Shown piece by piece: positions 36,901 to 44,179 of a stretch of DNA of 64,000 bases. The notes beneath the pieces were generated by a model, which did not search any database, was not told where the DNA came from, and saw only the letters and a program-made list of their open reading frames with translations. The stretch lies in contig JARFJB010000821.1 of NCBI GenBank assembly GCA_036346205.1, positions 2,162,222-2,226,221 on the forward strand, read 5' to 3'. Source of the stretch: Vesta saturnalis. Its lineage: Eukaryota; Arthropoda; Insecta; Coleoptera; Lampyridae. How positions within the stretch are numbered: the first letter of the stretch is position 1; every line of letters begins with the position of its first letter. The position numbers and the translations under genes are program-made.

Positions 36901-38924
36901 TTCTGGATTTATTAACAGCATACATAACCTTAAAAAAACGCACACATTGGTATTAAAAACAGTGTATAGATGTGTATCTTTATCAAACTACTTCCTCATT
37001 TAAAATGATAAACTTACAGTGATCATTGTTAAGGTTCAAACACTTAATTGACAGGTAAAACGTTATTTTTCTCCGAAGTTACTTTCTAATCTTATCAATA
37101 GAAGTTTAAAATTTTGTAAAGAAATTAATTTAGATATAGAAACTACAATAAAAAAACTTGGTATCAAGTACGATCCAGTTATCGATATATAAAATATGTT
37201 TATTGTATTAATTTAATCTGTCATCTTATTACAGTAATGGTAGACCGCTATACTTCAGCATTAAACACATTTTTGCAAGTTGGGGCATCACCACACTTAC
37301 TTAACAATTTAACCTCAATGTTATGTAATTATGGTAGTAACACTAAAATTGTGTGTGATTTGCAAATTATAGCCAATTATTTTATTTTGCATACAAGATG
37401 ACAAAATAAAAATTATAAGTATATAACATATAAAATGGATACAAACAAAAATTTAGATTAGTAATATATTCGATTGATATTCGATTGCACTATTGTTGCA
37501 CTCAGGAAGTCCTTTGTTTGCCCAGAGTAGGCTCTCGGAAGGCATTCTGCTACGATGTGCAGGACTGTTTGCTTGTTAGCAGCTTAGCACCGCAGTAGCA
37601 CTGTTGGAAAAAGGAAAAGGCTACGTATTTCATTCCCTCCCCAAGGGGAGGGCGGGCTGCTCGAGCTTTCCAAGCTACTTCAGCCACAATCATGGATTCC
37701 CAGTATACATTACGTATATATGCATGGTGGGATTAAGGATAGGTGTGGTCAGGATAGGATCGGAAGGAAAGGAGTTAGGGTTCTGAGGGGGAAAATACTA
37801 CCCCAGCATTCGCCTAAGCAGCCGCACATGCATGCAGTGACCATACCGCTACATGTGTATTAGAAAAACCCCCTGAAAAAACCTCGGTAACGGTAACGGG
37901 AATCGAACCCATTACCTCCTGAATGCTAATCAGATCGTGTCACCACTACGCTACCAGCTCGGTACTGTTGAAAAGGTGCTATCCCCCTTTTATACTGAAA
38001 GTCCGCACAACGGCCATGGCCCGTCCTGGGGTGTAGAGCTGGTTCGCGGTTGTAGTAGAACACTACACGTGCACCTTGGATAACGCTCAATGAACTAGCA
38101 CAATAACGGTAACCAGACAATCCTTAGATGATCTAGACAAAACAAATCACGATGACACAATTATTTTTTGTTAAACCAGAAATGTACGGTGAGCGGGCGT
38201 GGTTAATTAAATAAAAATTATCCAAATTGTTTATGGAAATCAAGTTTGCAAATGTAACCTATGTGAAAACTCAGTGTTTTCTTTTTTGCTAGAAGTAAAA
38301 AAGCCAATTTATACTAATGAACGAAATTAGTAAGCATTGAGATGTTGGTGACCAAATTTATAATTTAACTATAGCCGCCATATTCTCGGTTTATCAATAA
38401 TTCTACTGTCGTTTAAAGCGAGTTCGCTTCGTACAAAACTAATATGTCTTTATAGTAAGGAAAGAAATAATCCCCCAGAAATATACAAGTTGAATAGTAA
38501 ACGTAATTTGCACATTAATCTATGATAACGACATAGCGTAAGATAGAATAATCCGCAATTTAGCAGACAAATACAAATTAAAATATTAATTTTAATATCT
38601 CCCATGCATACATTAATAGATTTACAAATTAACAATAGAGATCAACTAAATGCAAGCCTGTAATTATTGTATTTTTTCAATAGAAAAATTGTTCACTTCT
38701 GTTTTAAAAAAAATTAAATGTAATTAAAATAATTTTATGTCAAGGTTCCGATTAATATTCATTGTTCGTGTAATTAGACATGCAACATAAAATAAATACT
38801 GTAAAAATACTAATAAAACTTAAAAATAAAATTATAATCAATACTGGTTAGTTTGTTAAATTAATTTAATTAACATACCTTGAATAGGTAGTTTCGTGTT
38901 TGAGGTAGCTTGATTTCCGTCCAT
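18951..38924 (-). CDS. SLC26-family anion (sulfate) transporter, SLC26A11-like, 8 exons
   Basis: This is a multi-pass membrane carrier that exchanges or transports sulfate and other anions. Coding exons: 38879-38924, 27521-27904, 27225-27445, 26574-26745, 26356-26520, 26000-26302, 19042-19500 and 18951-18994. Every junction is GT-AG and the phases join to give 597 residues, close to the usual length for the SLC26A11 branch. Residues 37-90 carry PRYTFGILFQDILAGFTVGL and PPQYGLYSGLF, the sulfate-transporter signature area. PVTGSFTRTAVNNASGV lies in exon 6, in the later core helices. Exon 7 ends in a STAS domain (REKVIHDCYVPKTTVVLNGKY through LVEYFKEGSLQDIVDG). The coding sequence has no stop or frameshift, unlike the surrounding TEs. 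Introns 1 and 6 are swollen by TEs. CAG immediately upstream of TATGG in exon 1 could be a splice acceptor, so a 5' UTR exon may lie further upstream. Confidence 0.9.
19042..19500 (-). CDS. SLC26 exon 7 (last helix and STAS domain)
   Basis: The acceptor is ATTCTAG and the donor is GTAGGT. It encodes DLIPFITTLLASLLLGLEYG, a linker, then the STAS fold. A longer open frame to 19564 runs into intron and into the duplicated exon 6 tail; the splice acceptor at 19501 is preferred because it restores phase. Confidence 0.9.
19573..25990 (+). mobile_element. LINE in intron 6 of the SLC26 gene, antisense to it
   Basis: The plus strand is strongly purine-rich. ORF1-like pieces start at 19991 (MTEEKEMEEVKELIKLM...) and continue after frameshifts with MVKMERWEEKQKIMKEKRKL and YTDYDPTREERTMQREIR. 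An AP-type endonuclease follows: LFWNVAGTKTQNF near 20660, GDLNAR-like near 21050, and YIGGRGESTRDYV with SEHQTLELV to 21360. RT blocks are GVTLLNKAYKIYATVFE near 22080, QAGFRKGRRVIDNVYTLG to 22219, and after a nested element LRQGCLLTPNLFSVY and LAYADDIVLLAKE near 25035. The 3' end has AATAAAG and a short GTA repeat. It is flanked by near-identical copies (26 of 28) of GTACTTACTTTTTGTT... at 19541 and 25992. Many stops make it dead. The clade (Jockey/I group) is a guess. Confidence 0.8.
22220..24695 (-). mobile_element. Mariner-like element with ~0.42-kb inverted repeats, nested in the LINE
   Basis: Left end CACTGGGTCCAAG and right end (reversed) CGCTGTGTCCAAG begin inverted repeats that run to about 22637 and from about 24252. 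TATA flanks both ends, and the LINE frame VYT... breaks at 22219 and resumes after 24696. The transposase starts at 23677 on the minus strand (MSVNLREHGAFKK), with an HTH HIEQTIGVAHSTAHFIL. It continues after a frameshift with NARYWVRENPNVYKG, WAAIFG, GPFFYNGSLN, FLQDSAPAHNSRAV and SLDITPFDFFLWG. The last two Asp residues are 41 apart by my count, as in the DD41D (rosa) group. Frameshifts near 23360, 23230 and 23120 kill it. Confidence 0.85.
26000..26302 (-). CDS. SLC26 exon 6
   Basis: The acceptor is TTTTTAG and the donor is GTAAGT. It encodes GKTIDATQEMIALGLCNLSG, PVTGSFTRTAVNNASGV and the following helices to LWRTK. Its last bases and donor recur at 19541-19568 across the intronic LINE. 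Confidence 0.92.
26356..26520 (-). CDS. SLC26 exon 5
   Basis: The acceptor is TTAATGCAG and the donor is GTATGT. It encodes GDIGHGLPTIQLPPF and VAFVPLIAILEHIAIAKAF, the conserved helix before the SKG loop. Confidence 0.9.
26574..26745 (-). CDS. SLC26 exon 4
   Basis: The acceptor is ACTTACAG and the donor is GTAAAT. It encodes VLVVYGSRKSRPDW and a membrane segment IARNAIVVIIGTFLAWLL. Confidence 0.88.
27225..27445 (-). CDS. SLC26 exon 3
   Basis: The acceptor is TATTTTAG and the donor is GTAAAG. It encodes FLVEFFSYPVIAGFTTAAAI and IQIASSQIKGLLGL, the conserved PVIxGFTxAAA segment of the transporter core. Confidence 0.92.
27521..27904 (-). CDS. SLC26 exon 2 (first helices, signature region)
   Basis: The acceptor is TTTTCAG and the donor is GTAATT. 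It encodes DTEIPVRPRNLKSFIHRRIP, the first membrane helices, and PPQYGLYSGLF followed by FGTCKDVNIGPTAI, all conserved in SLC26 carriers. Confidence 0.92.
28134..31150 (+). mobile_element. Pogo-type DNA transposon, complete with inverted repeats and TA duplication
   Basis: The ends are AGGTCAGGTGGGGTAAGTGC and its reverse complement, flanked by TA at 28132-28133 and 31151-31152. The motif GGGGYAAGTGCGT or its complement recurs near both ends (28148, 28477, 28504, 28531, 28547, 30925, 30942, 31128). It lies antisense in intron 1 of the SLC26 gene. At 3.0 kb it has full coding span, so it is an old autonomous copy. Confidence 0.92.
28700..30661 (+). pseudogene. Pogo transposase (HTH, CENP-B-like, DDE), frameshifted
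   Basis: The ATG at 28700 opens MVRNYVRKSNRAKSYTQD. After a frameshift near 28755, the psq-type HTH follows (ASEMHKIPLTTLKDHLKGRR), then a CENP-B-like domain (RFKNGRPGKDWFINFRKRH). The DDE core has IFNLDESSFCSD, LLIYDGHSTHLT and LLQPLDISMF; the last two Asp residues are 35 apart. Frameshifts lie near 29415 and 29865. The tail has DWVLVKFAVRKSVKHFVGQV, a chromo/SH3-like end seen in insect pogo proteins. Such an enzyme cuts at the inverted repeats and inserts at TA. Three or more frameshifts inactivate it. Confidence 0.88.
32433..34995 (+). mobile_element. piggyBac element, complete ends, in a TTAA site
   Basis: Inverted ends CCCATTCATGCCCAAA and CCCATTAGTGCCCAGA are directly flanked by TTAA at 32429-32432 and 34996-34999. 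Removing the element and one TTAA restores the Sailor-like reading frame (DDMNF to NYKQW) exactly. Palindromes with GTTGCG...CGCAAC lie at 32449-32464 and 32784-32803, and a weaker one at 34847-34865. Length is 2563 bp. It is inside intron 1 of the SLC26 gene. Confidence 0.95.
32930..34780 (+). pseudogene. piggyBac transposase, broken in the middle
   Basis: The ATG at 32930 (MSQLPSCSNSIRTS) follows a splice-acceptor-like TTCTTATAG. The N-terminal part is acidic (DEDSGDEDFGG). The frame shifts near 33535 (FSDELITHIVKETVL), then a piece is missing near 33660, where GYNVYIT runs into a stop. From 33791 the frame is open to 34780. The catalytic Asp residues are in SSIDEAMIPYYGRHG, IIYVDNYFTGLR and GGTDRMDQNVAYYR. 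A C-terminal Cys-rich finger ends it (CAMCRSTTIKKCMKCNVVLHEKC). The start at 33791 is only an open-frame start, because the first Asp lies just before it. The long intact C-terminal frame suggests the copy is younger than its host Sailor element. Confidence 0.9.
35833..37479. other. Non-coding part of SLC26 intron 1
   Basis: AT-rich with no coding resemblance on either strand. The 5' flank and outer repeat of the Sailor-like element should lie in its left part, but I could not pair it with the other end. Confidence 0.35.
37480..38120 (-). pseudogene. LINE C-terminal fragment, split by a SINE
   Basis: On the minus strand, LHPRTGHGRCADFQYKRG and IAPFQQ precede the SINE. After it comes CYCGAKL, then QTVLHIVAECLPRAYSGQT. 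This is the usual end of insect LINE proteins after the RT domain (NRLRTGHG...CxCG...HIVxECPxR). The frame is continuous if the SINE and one copy of its target duplication are removed. No catalytic part remains. Confidence 0.7.
37612..37963 (-). mobile_element. tRNA-derived SINE, second copy
   Basis: Same head (A box GTAGCGTAGTGG, B box GGGTTCGATTCCC) and body as the copy at 13412-13788, with small indels and substitutions. It is flanked by ACTGTTGGAAAA at 37600-37611 and ACTGTTGAAAA at 37964-37974. It sits inside a LINE coding fragment in intron 1 of the SLC26 gene. Confidence 0.9.
38879..38924 (-). CDS. SLC26 exon 1 (residues 1-15)
   Basis: MDGNQATSNTKLPIQ plus one base, then donor GTATGT. 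Joined to exon 2 the split codon gives Asp. The chosen ATG is the only one in this exon, and the encoded tail is a short cytosolic N-terminus. Confidence 0.8.
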
Positions 38925-39209
38925 ACTGACACACGGAGAGAATAATACTAAATTTCTAGTCACTGTACAATTATAACAATAATTATTTCAGGCATCACAT
39001 TCTTATCAGTGATTATTGCTAACCGATTGTTATTTTTTGTAAATAATCACATGTTGCAAAAGGTAATGTGTAGTTAATTATCACATATTCCCTAATTTTT
39101 CTTGTAAAATTTTAATATTTTCAAAAGCAATTTTGGAAAACTGCGTTTTGGTTACATAGAGAAGGTCTAATGGACTATCGATAATACTTATTGAAAATAA
39201 ACAATTCTG

Positions 39210-39241
<32 letters not shown>

Positions 39242-39859
39242 AATTATTATTACTATTATTATTATTAAAGGTAAAATCAACAGTGCAAAAATTAGTACCC
39301 AGTAGTAAATATATTTTTTCCGGTTCCTGTTGTGGATTATGACAAATTGATACAATTAAAATTAATTATCTTAGCAAAAGCAACTAAAAGCAATATCTAT
39401 GCATAATTATAAAAGCACGTAATCACTGGTCAAAGAATATTAATAATATGAGATACTGTATAGGAATCATCTTTCTAAAACATCAATTTACATTAAAAAG
39501 TATATCAATGAAAATGCACTATGCATAATTAAGAATAGCACATATTTTTTTACATGTATGATAAAACATACAATACCTCTAACCCTGATTTTACAAATAA
39601 AATTGCGCATTTTGCCTAACTTTCAAGGACAAACAAGGCAAAACATTAGTATTGAGTACACAACGTTATATTTACATCAAATATTTTGAAAAACCGACCG
39701 TTTACTTCATCAGATTAATTAAATGTTTAATAATAAACAAAGGTTGAATATATCAAAAGTGCCACGTGACAGCGTGCATTGTTGTTGTAATTAATTTTTT
39801 CCGTACATAAATTGAAAAATAATTGGTAACTGTAAAAAAACTTACATTTCTTCGCTAGG
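38925..39859. other. Upstream region of the SLC26 gene
   Basis: The promoter or a 5' UTR exon should lie here or further right. No TATA-type box was placed with confidence. An (ATT)n microsatellite occupies about 39211-39268. Confidence 0.35.
39211..39268 (+). repeat. (ATT)n microsatellite, interrupted
   Basis: About 17 ATT/ATC-type triplets with interruptions (ACAATT, ATTACT). Confidence 0.85.
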
Positions 39860-41080
39860 CGTGTGAAGATAGCCGGGTCTTTTTTTAATAATGGGATTTA
39901 AACTTATGTAAAAAATGCTATCAACACGGCTAACTTCACAGAGCCGCAAACTTTTGGATAAATCATTATTTACTTATTCAGCTGTTACGCGCCGATTAAA
40001 CGCTAATTTGCGCCGTGAAATAAAATTTTGCGCTTTTATAGGAAAGATACTGTAAAAATAGATTGACACGACTAACTTCAGAGCCGTGAACTTCCGAATA
40101 AATAATTTTTTCTTATACAGTAATTGGGTGACAGATTTGCGCCATTAAAATAAAATTTTGCACCCTTGTTGGAAAGAAGTTATTGTAAAATTACGTTGGC
40201 ACGTCTAACGTCACAGTCGTGAACTTCTACATAAATCATTTTTTTCTTATTTAATAATTAGGTCCAATTATACACCGGTTGCGCCTCTAAAATGAAATTT
40301 TCACCCCTGTAACAAATAAATTATTGCAAAAATTACATTGACAAAGTTAACTTCCTAATTTTATGAATAAAGTAATCTTGTGGAGTTAGCCTTGTCGACT
40401 AATCTTTGCAAAATTCTATTTCAATGCCGCATAATTAGCATCTAATTACTGCGTAAAAAAGAACATAAATGTTATATAGTTACTGTGTGGATGAAATTTT
40501 TACAATAACTAGCTTCCTATAGGGACGCAAAATTTAACTTAAACCGCAAAAACAACGTATAGTGGGCGCCTAATTATCGTGCAATAGAAGACTAATTTAG
40601 TCATAAGGCTATACAGTTAGTCTTGTAAATGTATTTTTGCAATAAATTGTTCCCTATAGGGCGCAAAATTTAACTTCAACGGCGCATAATGGATGCCTAA
40701 TTATGGTACAAGAAAAGATTAATTTATATATAAAGGTATGAAGTTAGCCGCGTCGTATAATAACTTTTTTCGTATAGGGACGGTAAGTTTAACCTTAACG
40801 GCGTAAAGCAGCGCATAGTGGGTGCCTAAATATCGTGCAAGAAAAGATTAATTTATTCCTGAGGCTATGAAGTTAACCTTGCTGGTGTAACTTTGCAATA
40901 ACTTATTTCCTATGAGGGCGTAAAATCTTATTTTAGAGGAGCAAAACGGCGCAAAATTCGTGCCTAGTTACTGCGTAAGAAAAAATTAATTTGTGCAAAA
41001 GTTCACGGTTGTAGTTAGCCGCGTCTTATAACTTATTTGCTATAGAAGCGTAAAACAGCGCATAATGGGTGCATATTTGA
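39860..41080. repeat. Fold-back array: diverged ~120-137 bp repeats in two opposing arms
   Basis: The left arm (about 39860-40380) has three to four units carrying TTGCGCC...AAAATTTTGC and CACGRCTAACTTCA. The right arm (about 40385-41080) has six units with the reverse complement: GGGACGCAAAATTTAACTT, GCGCATAATGGGTGCCTAA, GAAAAGATTAATTTAT and GAAGTTAGCC. Right-arm landmarks fall near 40408, 40528, 40660, 40778, 40915 and 41046. Arms of opposing tandem repeats are the hallmark of fold-back type elements. No coding frame lies between the arms. Confidence 0.7.
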
Positions 41081-41236
41081 GAGTTTTTACTTGTTTGCTA
41101 GCATCTTTATTTTTTGTGCTATTGGCTAGCCTTCTTGATTTTTTTTGTTTCTGGGTTGTTTTAGTTAGGGTCTTGGGCTTCTTTGTGTGGTTGGATGTTT
41201 ACTTGTTGTTTTTTTAATTTGTTTATTATACCAACC

Positions 41237-41940
41237 CATTATCACCCATAATGAGCAATATATACATGGAAGACTTCGAAAACCAAGCGATATTCGAATT
41301 CACTGAAAAACCCAGGATGTGAACGACACTTTCGTAGTTTTGCAATAAGGCAAGCATACGCTAGATGAATTCCTAGACCATCTGGATAGCCGCGTATCCT
41401 CCATAAAATTTACAATGGAATTGGAGTCGGAACAAATCTGTAATTCCTGGATGAACTTGTACACAGGAATTACAACACTTTCACGACAAGTGTATACAGG
41501 AAACCCACCCACATGGAGAGGTACCTACACTGCAACTCCAATCGCCGCAAAAGTGTAAAGTTAGGCGTGGCAAAATGCTTGTACGACAAAGCTGAAAAAA
41601 ATATGCTTGAAAGAAGAAAAAGAAAGTTATCACTAAAGCACTTAAAGAAAATGGCTACTCTGATCTAAAAACTAACCTAAATAGGGAAAGGGTAACCAAA
41701 AAAGAGGAACCATACCATATATACCAGGTACCTTGAGCAAAATACAATAACGCTCAGGAGAGTACTAACCAAAACTAAACAACACAATGACTAGACAAGA
41801 CTAGTAAGTGAAATTGCTTGAGGCAAACAGAGTAAATAAATTCGACTCAAGTGCGAAATCACTCCCTCTCAGGATTAAGCCTGATGACGAGGGCAGAGTC
41901 CGCTTCTGAAACGTCGCGCTACAAAAACAAAGACTGTAAA
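41237..41940 (+). pseudogene. Penelope-like element fragment (RT end and 3' tail)
   Basis: The reading starts SPIMSNIYMEDFENQAI and passes in another frame through VNDTFVVLQ, where the usual YVDDTF core is eroded. It then reads LDEFLDHLDSRVSSIKFTME, NTFTTSVYRKPTHME and LGVAKCLYDKAEK. These are the last RT blocks and thumb of Penelope-like RTs. A GIY-YIG endonuclease is not recognisable after about 41700. The 3' tail carries CTGATGACGAGG...GAAACGTC at 41890-41925. Several stops and shifts. Confidence 0.72.
41890..41925 (+). ncRNA. Hammerhead-like motif in the Penelope-like 3' tail
   Basis: CTGATGA, a 20-base imperfect hairpin (GAGG pairing with CTTC), GAAA, then CGTC. Penelope-like elements are known to encode hammerhead ribozymes with very short stem III in this position. 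Here the first stem II pair is mismatched, so activity is uncertain. Confidence 0.45.
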
Positions 41941-42232
41941 ATATGCGGATTGAGACAACTAAGAAAGCTATAAGTTTTTCAATATTGCTTTTTTTTTGTT
42001 TTACGAAAAATTAGCACTTGAAAAAGACTGTTTAATACCAGTTCCTACTTTTGTTCTACTCTATAACATCTATCGCTGACTTAGACACCTTTTTGTCCAT
42101 ATCACCAATTATTATAGGTGAATCTGGCTGGCTATCCCAAGCTTTATTGTACAATAAGGAATAGACTGTCAAAACTTCAGACTCGTACTCCAATTCCATT
42201 TAAGGTTAGAACGCGAACAAGAATCATGAACA

Positions 42233-42475
42233 TGTGAGTGAGCGAGTGAGTGAGTGAGTGAGTGAGTGAGTGAGTGAGTGAGTGAGTGCGTGAGTGCGTG
42301 AGTGAGTGCGTGAGTGCGTGAGTGAGTGCGTGAGTGCGTGCGTGAGTGAGTGCGTGAGTGAGTGAGTGCGTGAGTGAGTGCGTGAGTGAGTGCGTGAGTG
42401 AGTGCGTGAGGTGCGTGAGTGCGTGCGTGAGTAAGTGAGTGCGTGAGTGCGTGGTGAGTGCTGGTGAGTGAGTGC
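42233..42475 (+). repeat. GTGA/GTGC tetranucleotide satellite
   Basis: A near-uninterrupted array of GTGA and GTGC units in mixed order, with a few slips near the right end. It gives spurious Thr/His/Ser/Leu open frames on the minus strand. Confidence 0.95.
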
Positions 42476-42630
42476 GGAGGGAGGAGAGGAGGGAGGGGAG
42501 GAAGAGCGAGAGGGGGGAGGGAGAGGAAGATGGAGGGGAGGAGAGGAGAGAGAGGAGAGGGAGGGAGGGAGGAGGAGAGGAGAGGAGAGGGAGAGGGAGG
42601 AGAGAGAGAGGAGAGAGAGAGAGTAAGAAA
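42476..42630 (+). repeat. Purine-only GGA/GAGA tract
   Basis: About 150 bases almost free of pyrimidines (GGAGGGAGGAGAGGAGGG...). Such mirror-like purine tracts can form triplex or G-quadruplex structures. Confidence 0.9.
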
Positions 42631-43106
42631 TCCAGTGACCAAAATAATAGGCTTGCGCCATAGCGTTCTCTTAAAACGTTATGCACGCAAAAAATAGAAT
42701 ATTTTGATGAGCACTTATATAAAAAAAATACGTCGATGACTCTTGTATATTGTAGGTATTTTCTAATTAAATTGTTATTTTCTATTTTGTGGGTATAAAT
42801 AATAACTCATCGTTATATATCTTAATTTACTTACTTCAATGATTCTTACTCAAATTACATGGTCATCTTCTGTTTATGCTCATGATTACTTACTATAATT
42901 ATTAATGGCATCATCCACACACTACCGATATAACTATCTATCATATCTCTCTTAAGGACATCGAAACAGGATAATTTACAATTACAATCGATCGAATTTA
43001 TAATTAATTATATAACATCTGTCTACGGCTGATTTGCACAAGTAGAAATGGTGTAGCTACTATATAGAATACAGTAATTCCAGTTGTCAGTTATACGTGA
43101 GCTAAA

Positions 43107-43110
<4 letters not shown>

Positions 43111-43155
<45 letters not shown>

Positions 43156-43178
43156 TGAGTATGCGCGCGTGCGCGTAC
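43111..43178 (+). repeat. (AT)n(GT)n microsatellite continuing into alternating GC
   Basis: About six AT, then about 17 GT, then GAGTGAGT and an alternating GCGCGCGTGCGCGTACG tract. The alternating purine-pyrimidine order favours Z-DNA. Confidence 0.85.
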
Positions 43179-43368
43179 GTGAGTATAAATCTGTTAATCA
43201 CTGTTTACTTATTTGCATTAATTATTACATTATACACACATATACACAAAATTAAAAGTGTCTCTTGTACCACTGAATGTGTAACTGTCTTTGGTGTCTC
43301 AACTTCAGTTACAATTATGTACAAAGAACTGTAATGTAAATTCTATTTTATTCTAAACAAACAAAATA

Positions 43369-43475
43369 CACCCACGTACTAGCCGTCGACTAGCTAGCCT
43401 AGTCGACCTTCTGATGATAGCGTAGGTATCGAAACGCGTTCGCTGTTTTTTAATTTCATATGGTACGTGGGTATA
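43369..43475 (+). other. Hairpin-flanked CTGATGA...GAAA motif
   Basis: Outer arms ACCCACGTAC and GTACGTGGGT pair perfectly. Inside, CTAGTCGAC-type repeats precede CTGATGATAGCG...TATCGAAACGCG. GATA/TATC pairs across the loop. It resembles the tail of a Penelope-like or related retroelement. Confidence 0.35.
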
Positions 43476-44179
43476 TTTTGTTTGTTACAGATCCTGCCAG
43501 TTCCAGTGTTCAGATTTTTCTATTTTATTCTTTCATTTGGGACAGAGCATTTATTTGCCTTTATTATTAATTGTAAGGTAAAATTACTAACATTTTGGTA
43601 CAAACCCTTGAGCTCAACGGTCTACGTTTCTTTTAGTTTTACTTATTATTATTGCGTTGAGTGAACAATAACGTTTATAAATAACAAATTACTTTGATGT
43701 GTTACTGCTTTCTGCAGAATTAAAATTGCGATAATTTGACCATTTTTGATGTCTTGTTTTCTAAATTAATATTCGTGATAGAAATTTACAGTTTACATTA
43801 ATTTGTGTTATTGCATAAAACAATAATTTGGGTAACTTGACATTGATTTCTTTTTTTAACATGTTTATTGAATAAACGAGTTATTGTTTACTGGACTCTT
43901 CATTTCTTGTTTTGACTTATCTGTGTGATTGTATATTTACTAATTAAAATTTTCTCTTTCAGCCCCCTTCTCTCTTTACCCCCTTTTTGAATGTTTATGG
44001 TTTTATTTTAGAAAATTCATGGCGCCTACTATTACTACTAAAAAGGCTTATGCTTGCCAACCTTTACACGTTTAGTGCAAATAATAATTCTGCTGAACTC
44101 AAATTCTAAGTGCTCTAATTACTTTCGCTAGCTGCTGGGTTATACTTACTAGATTGTGCTGGGAACATATACCCATTTT

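Larger units (their letters stand above)
42631..44179. other. Non-coding stretch with a GT microsatellite and a TE-like hairpin
   Basis: No coding signal. It holds the AT/GT/CG-alternating repeat at 43111-43178 and a hairpin at 43369-43475. In that hairpin ACCCACGTAC and GTACGTGGGT enclose CTGATGATAGCGTAGG and TATCGAAACGCG. Confidence 0.4.

Noticed and set aside
38925..39210. TCAGT initiator for SLC26 directly before the ATG
   Set aside because: It lies two bases from the ATG, so it is as likely a splice acceptor; no supporting core promoter element was seen.
42169..42686. Three overlapping minus-strand frames with THSLTHSR-type repeats
   Set aside because: Direct product of the GTGA/GTGC satellite; open in all three frames.
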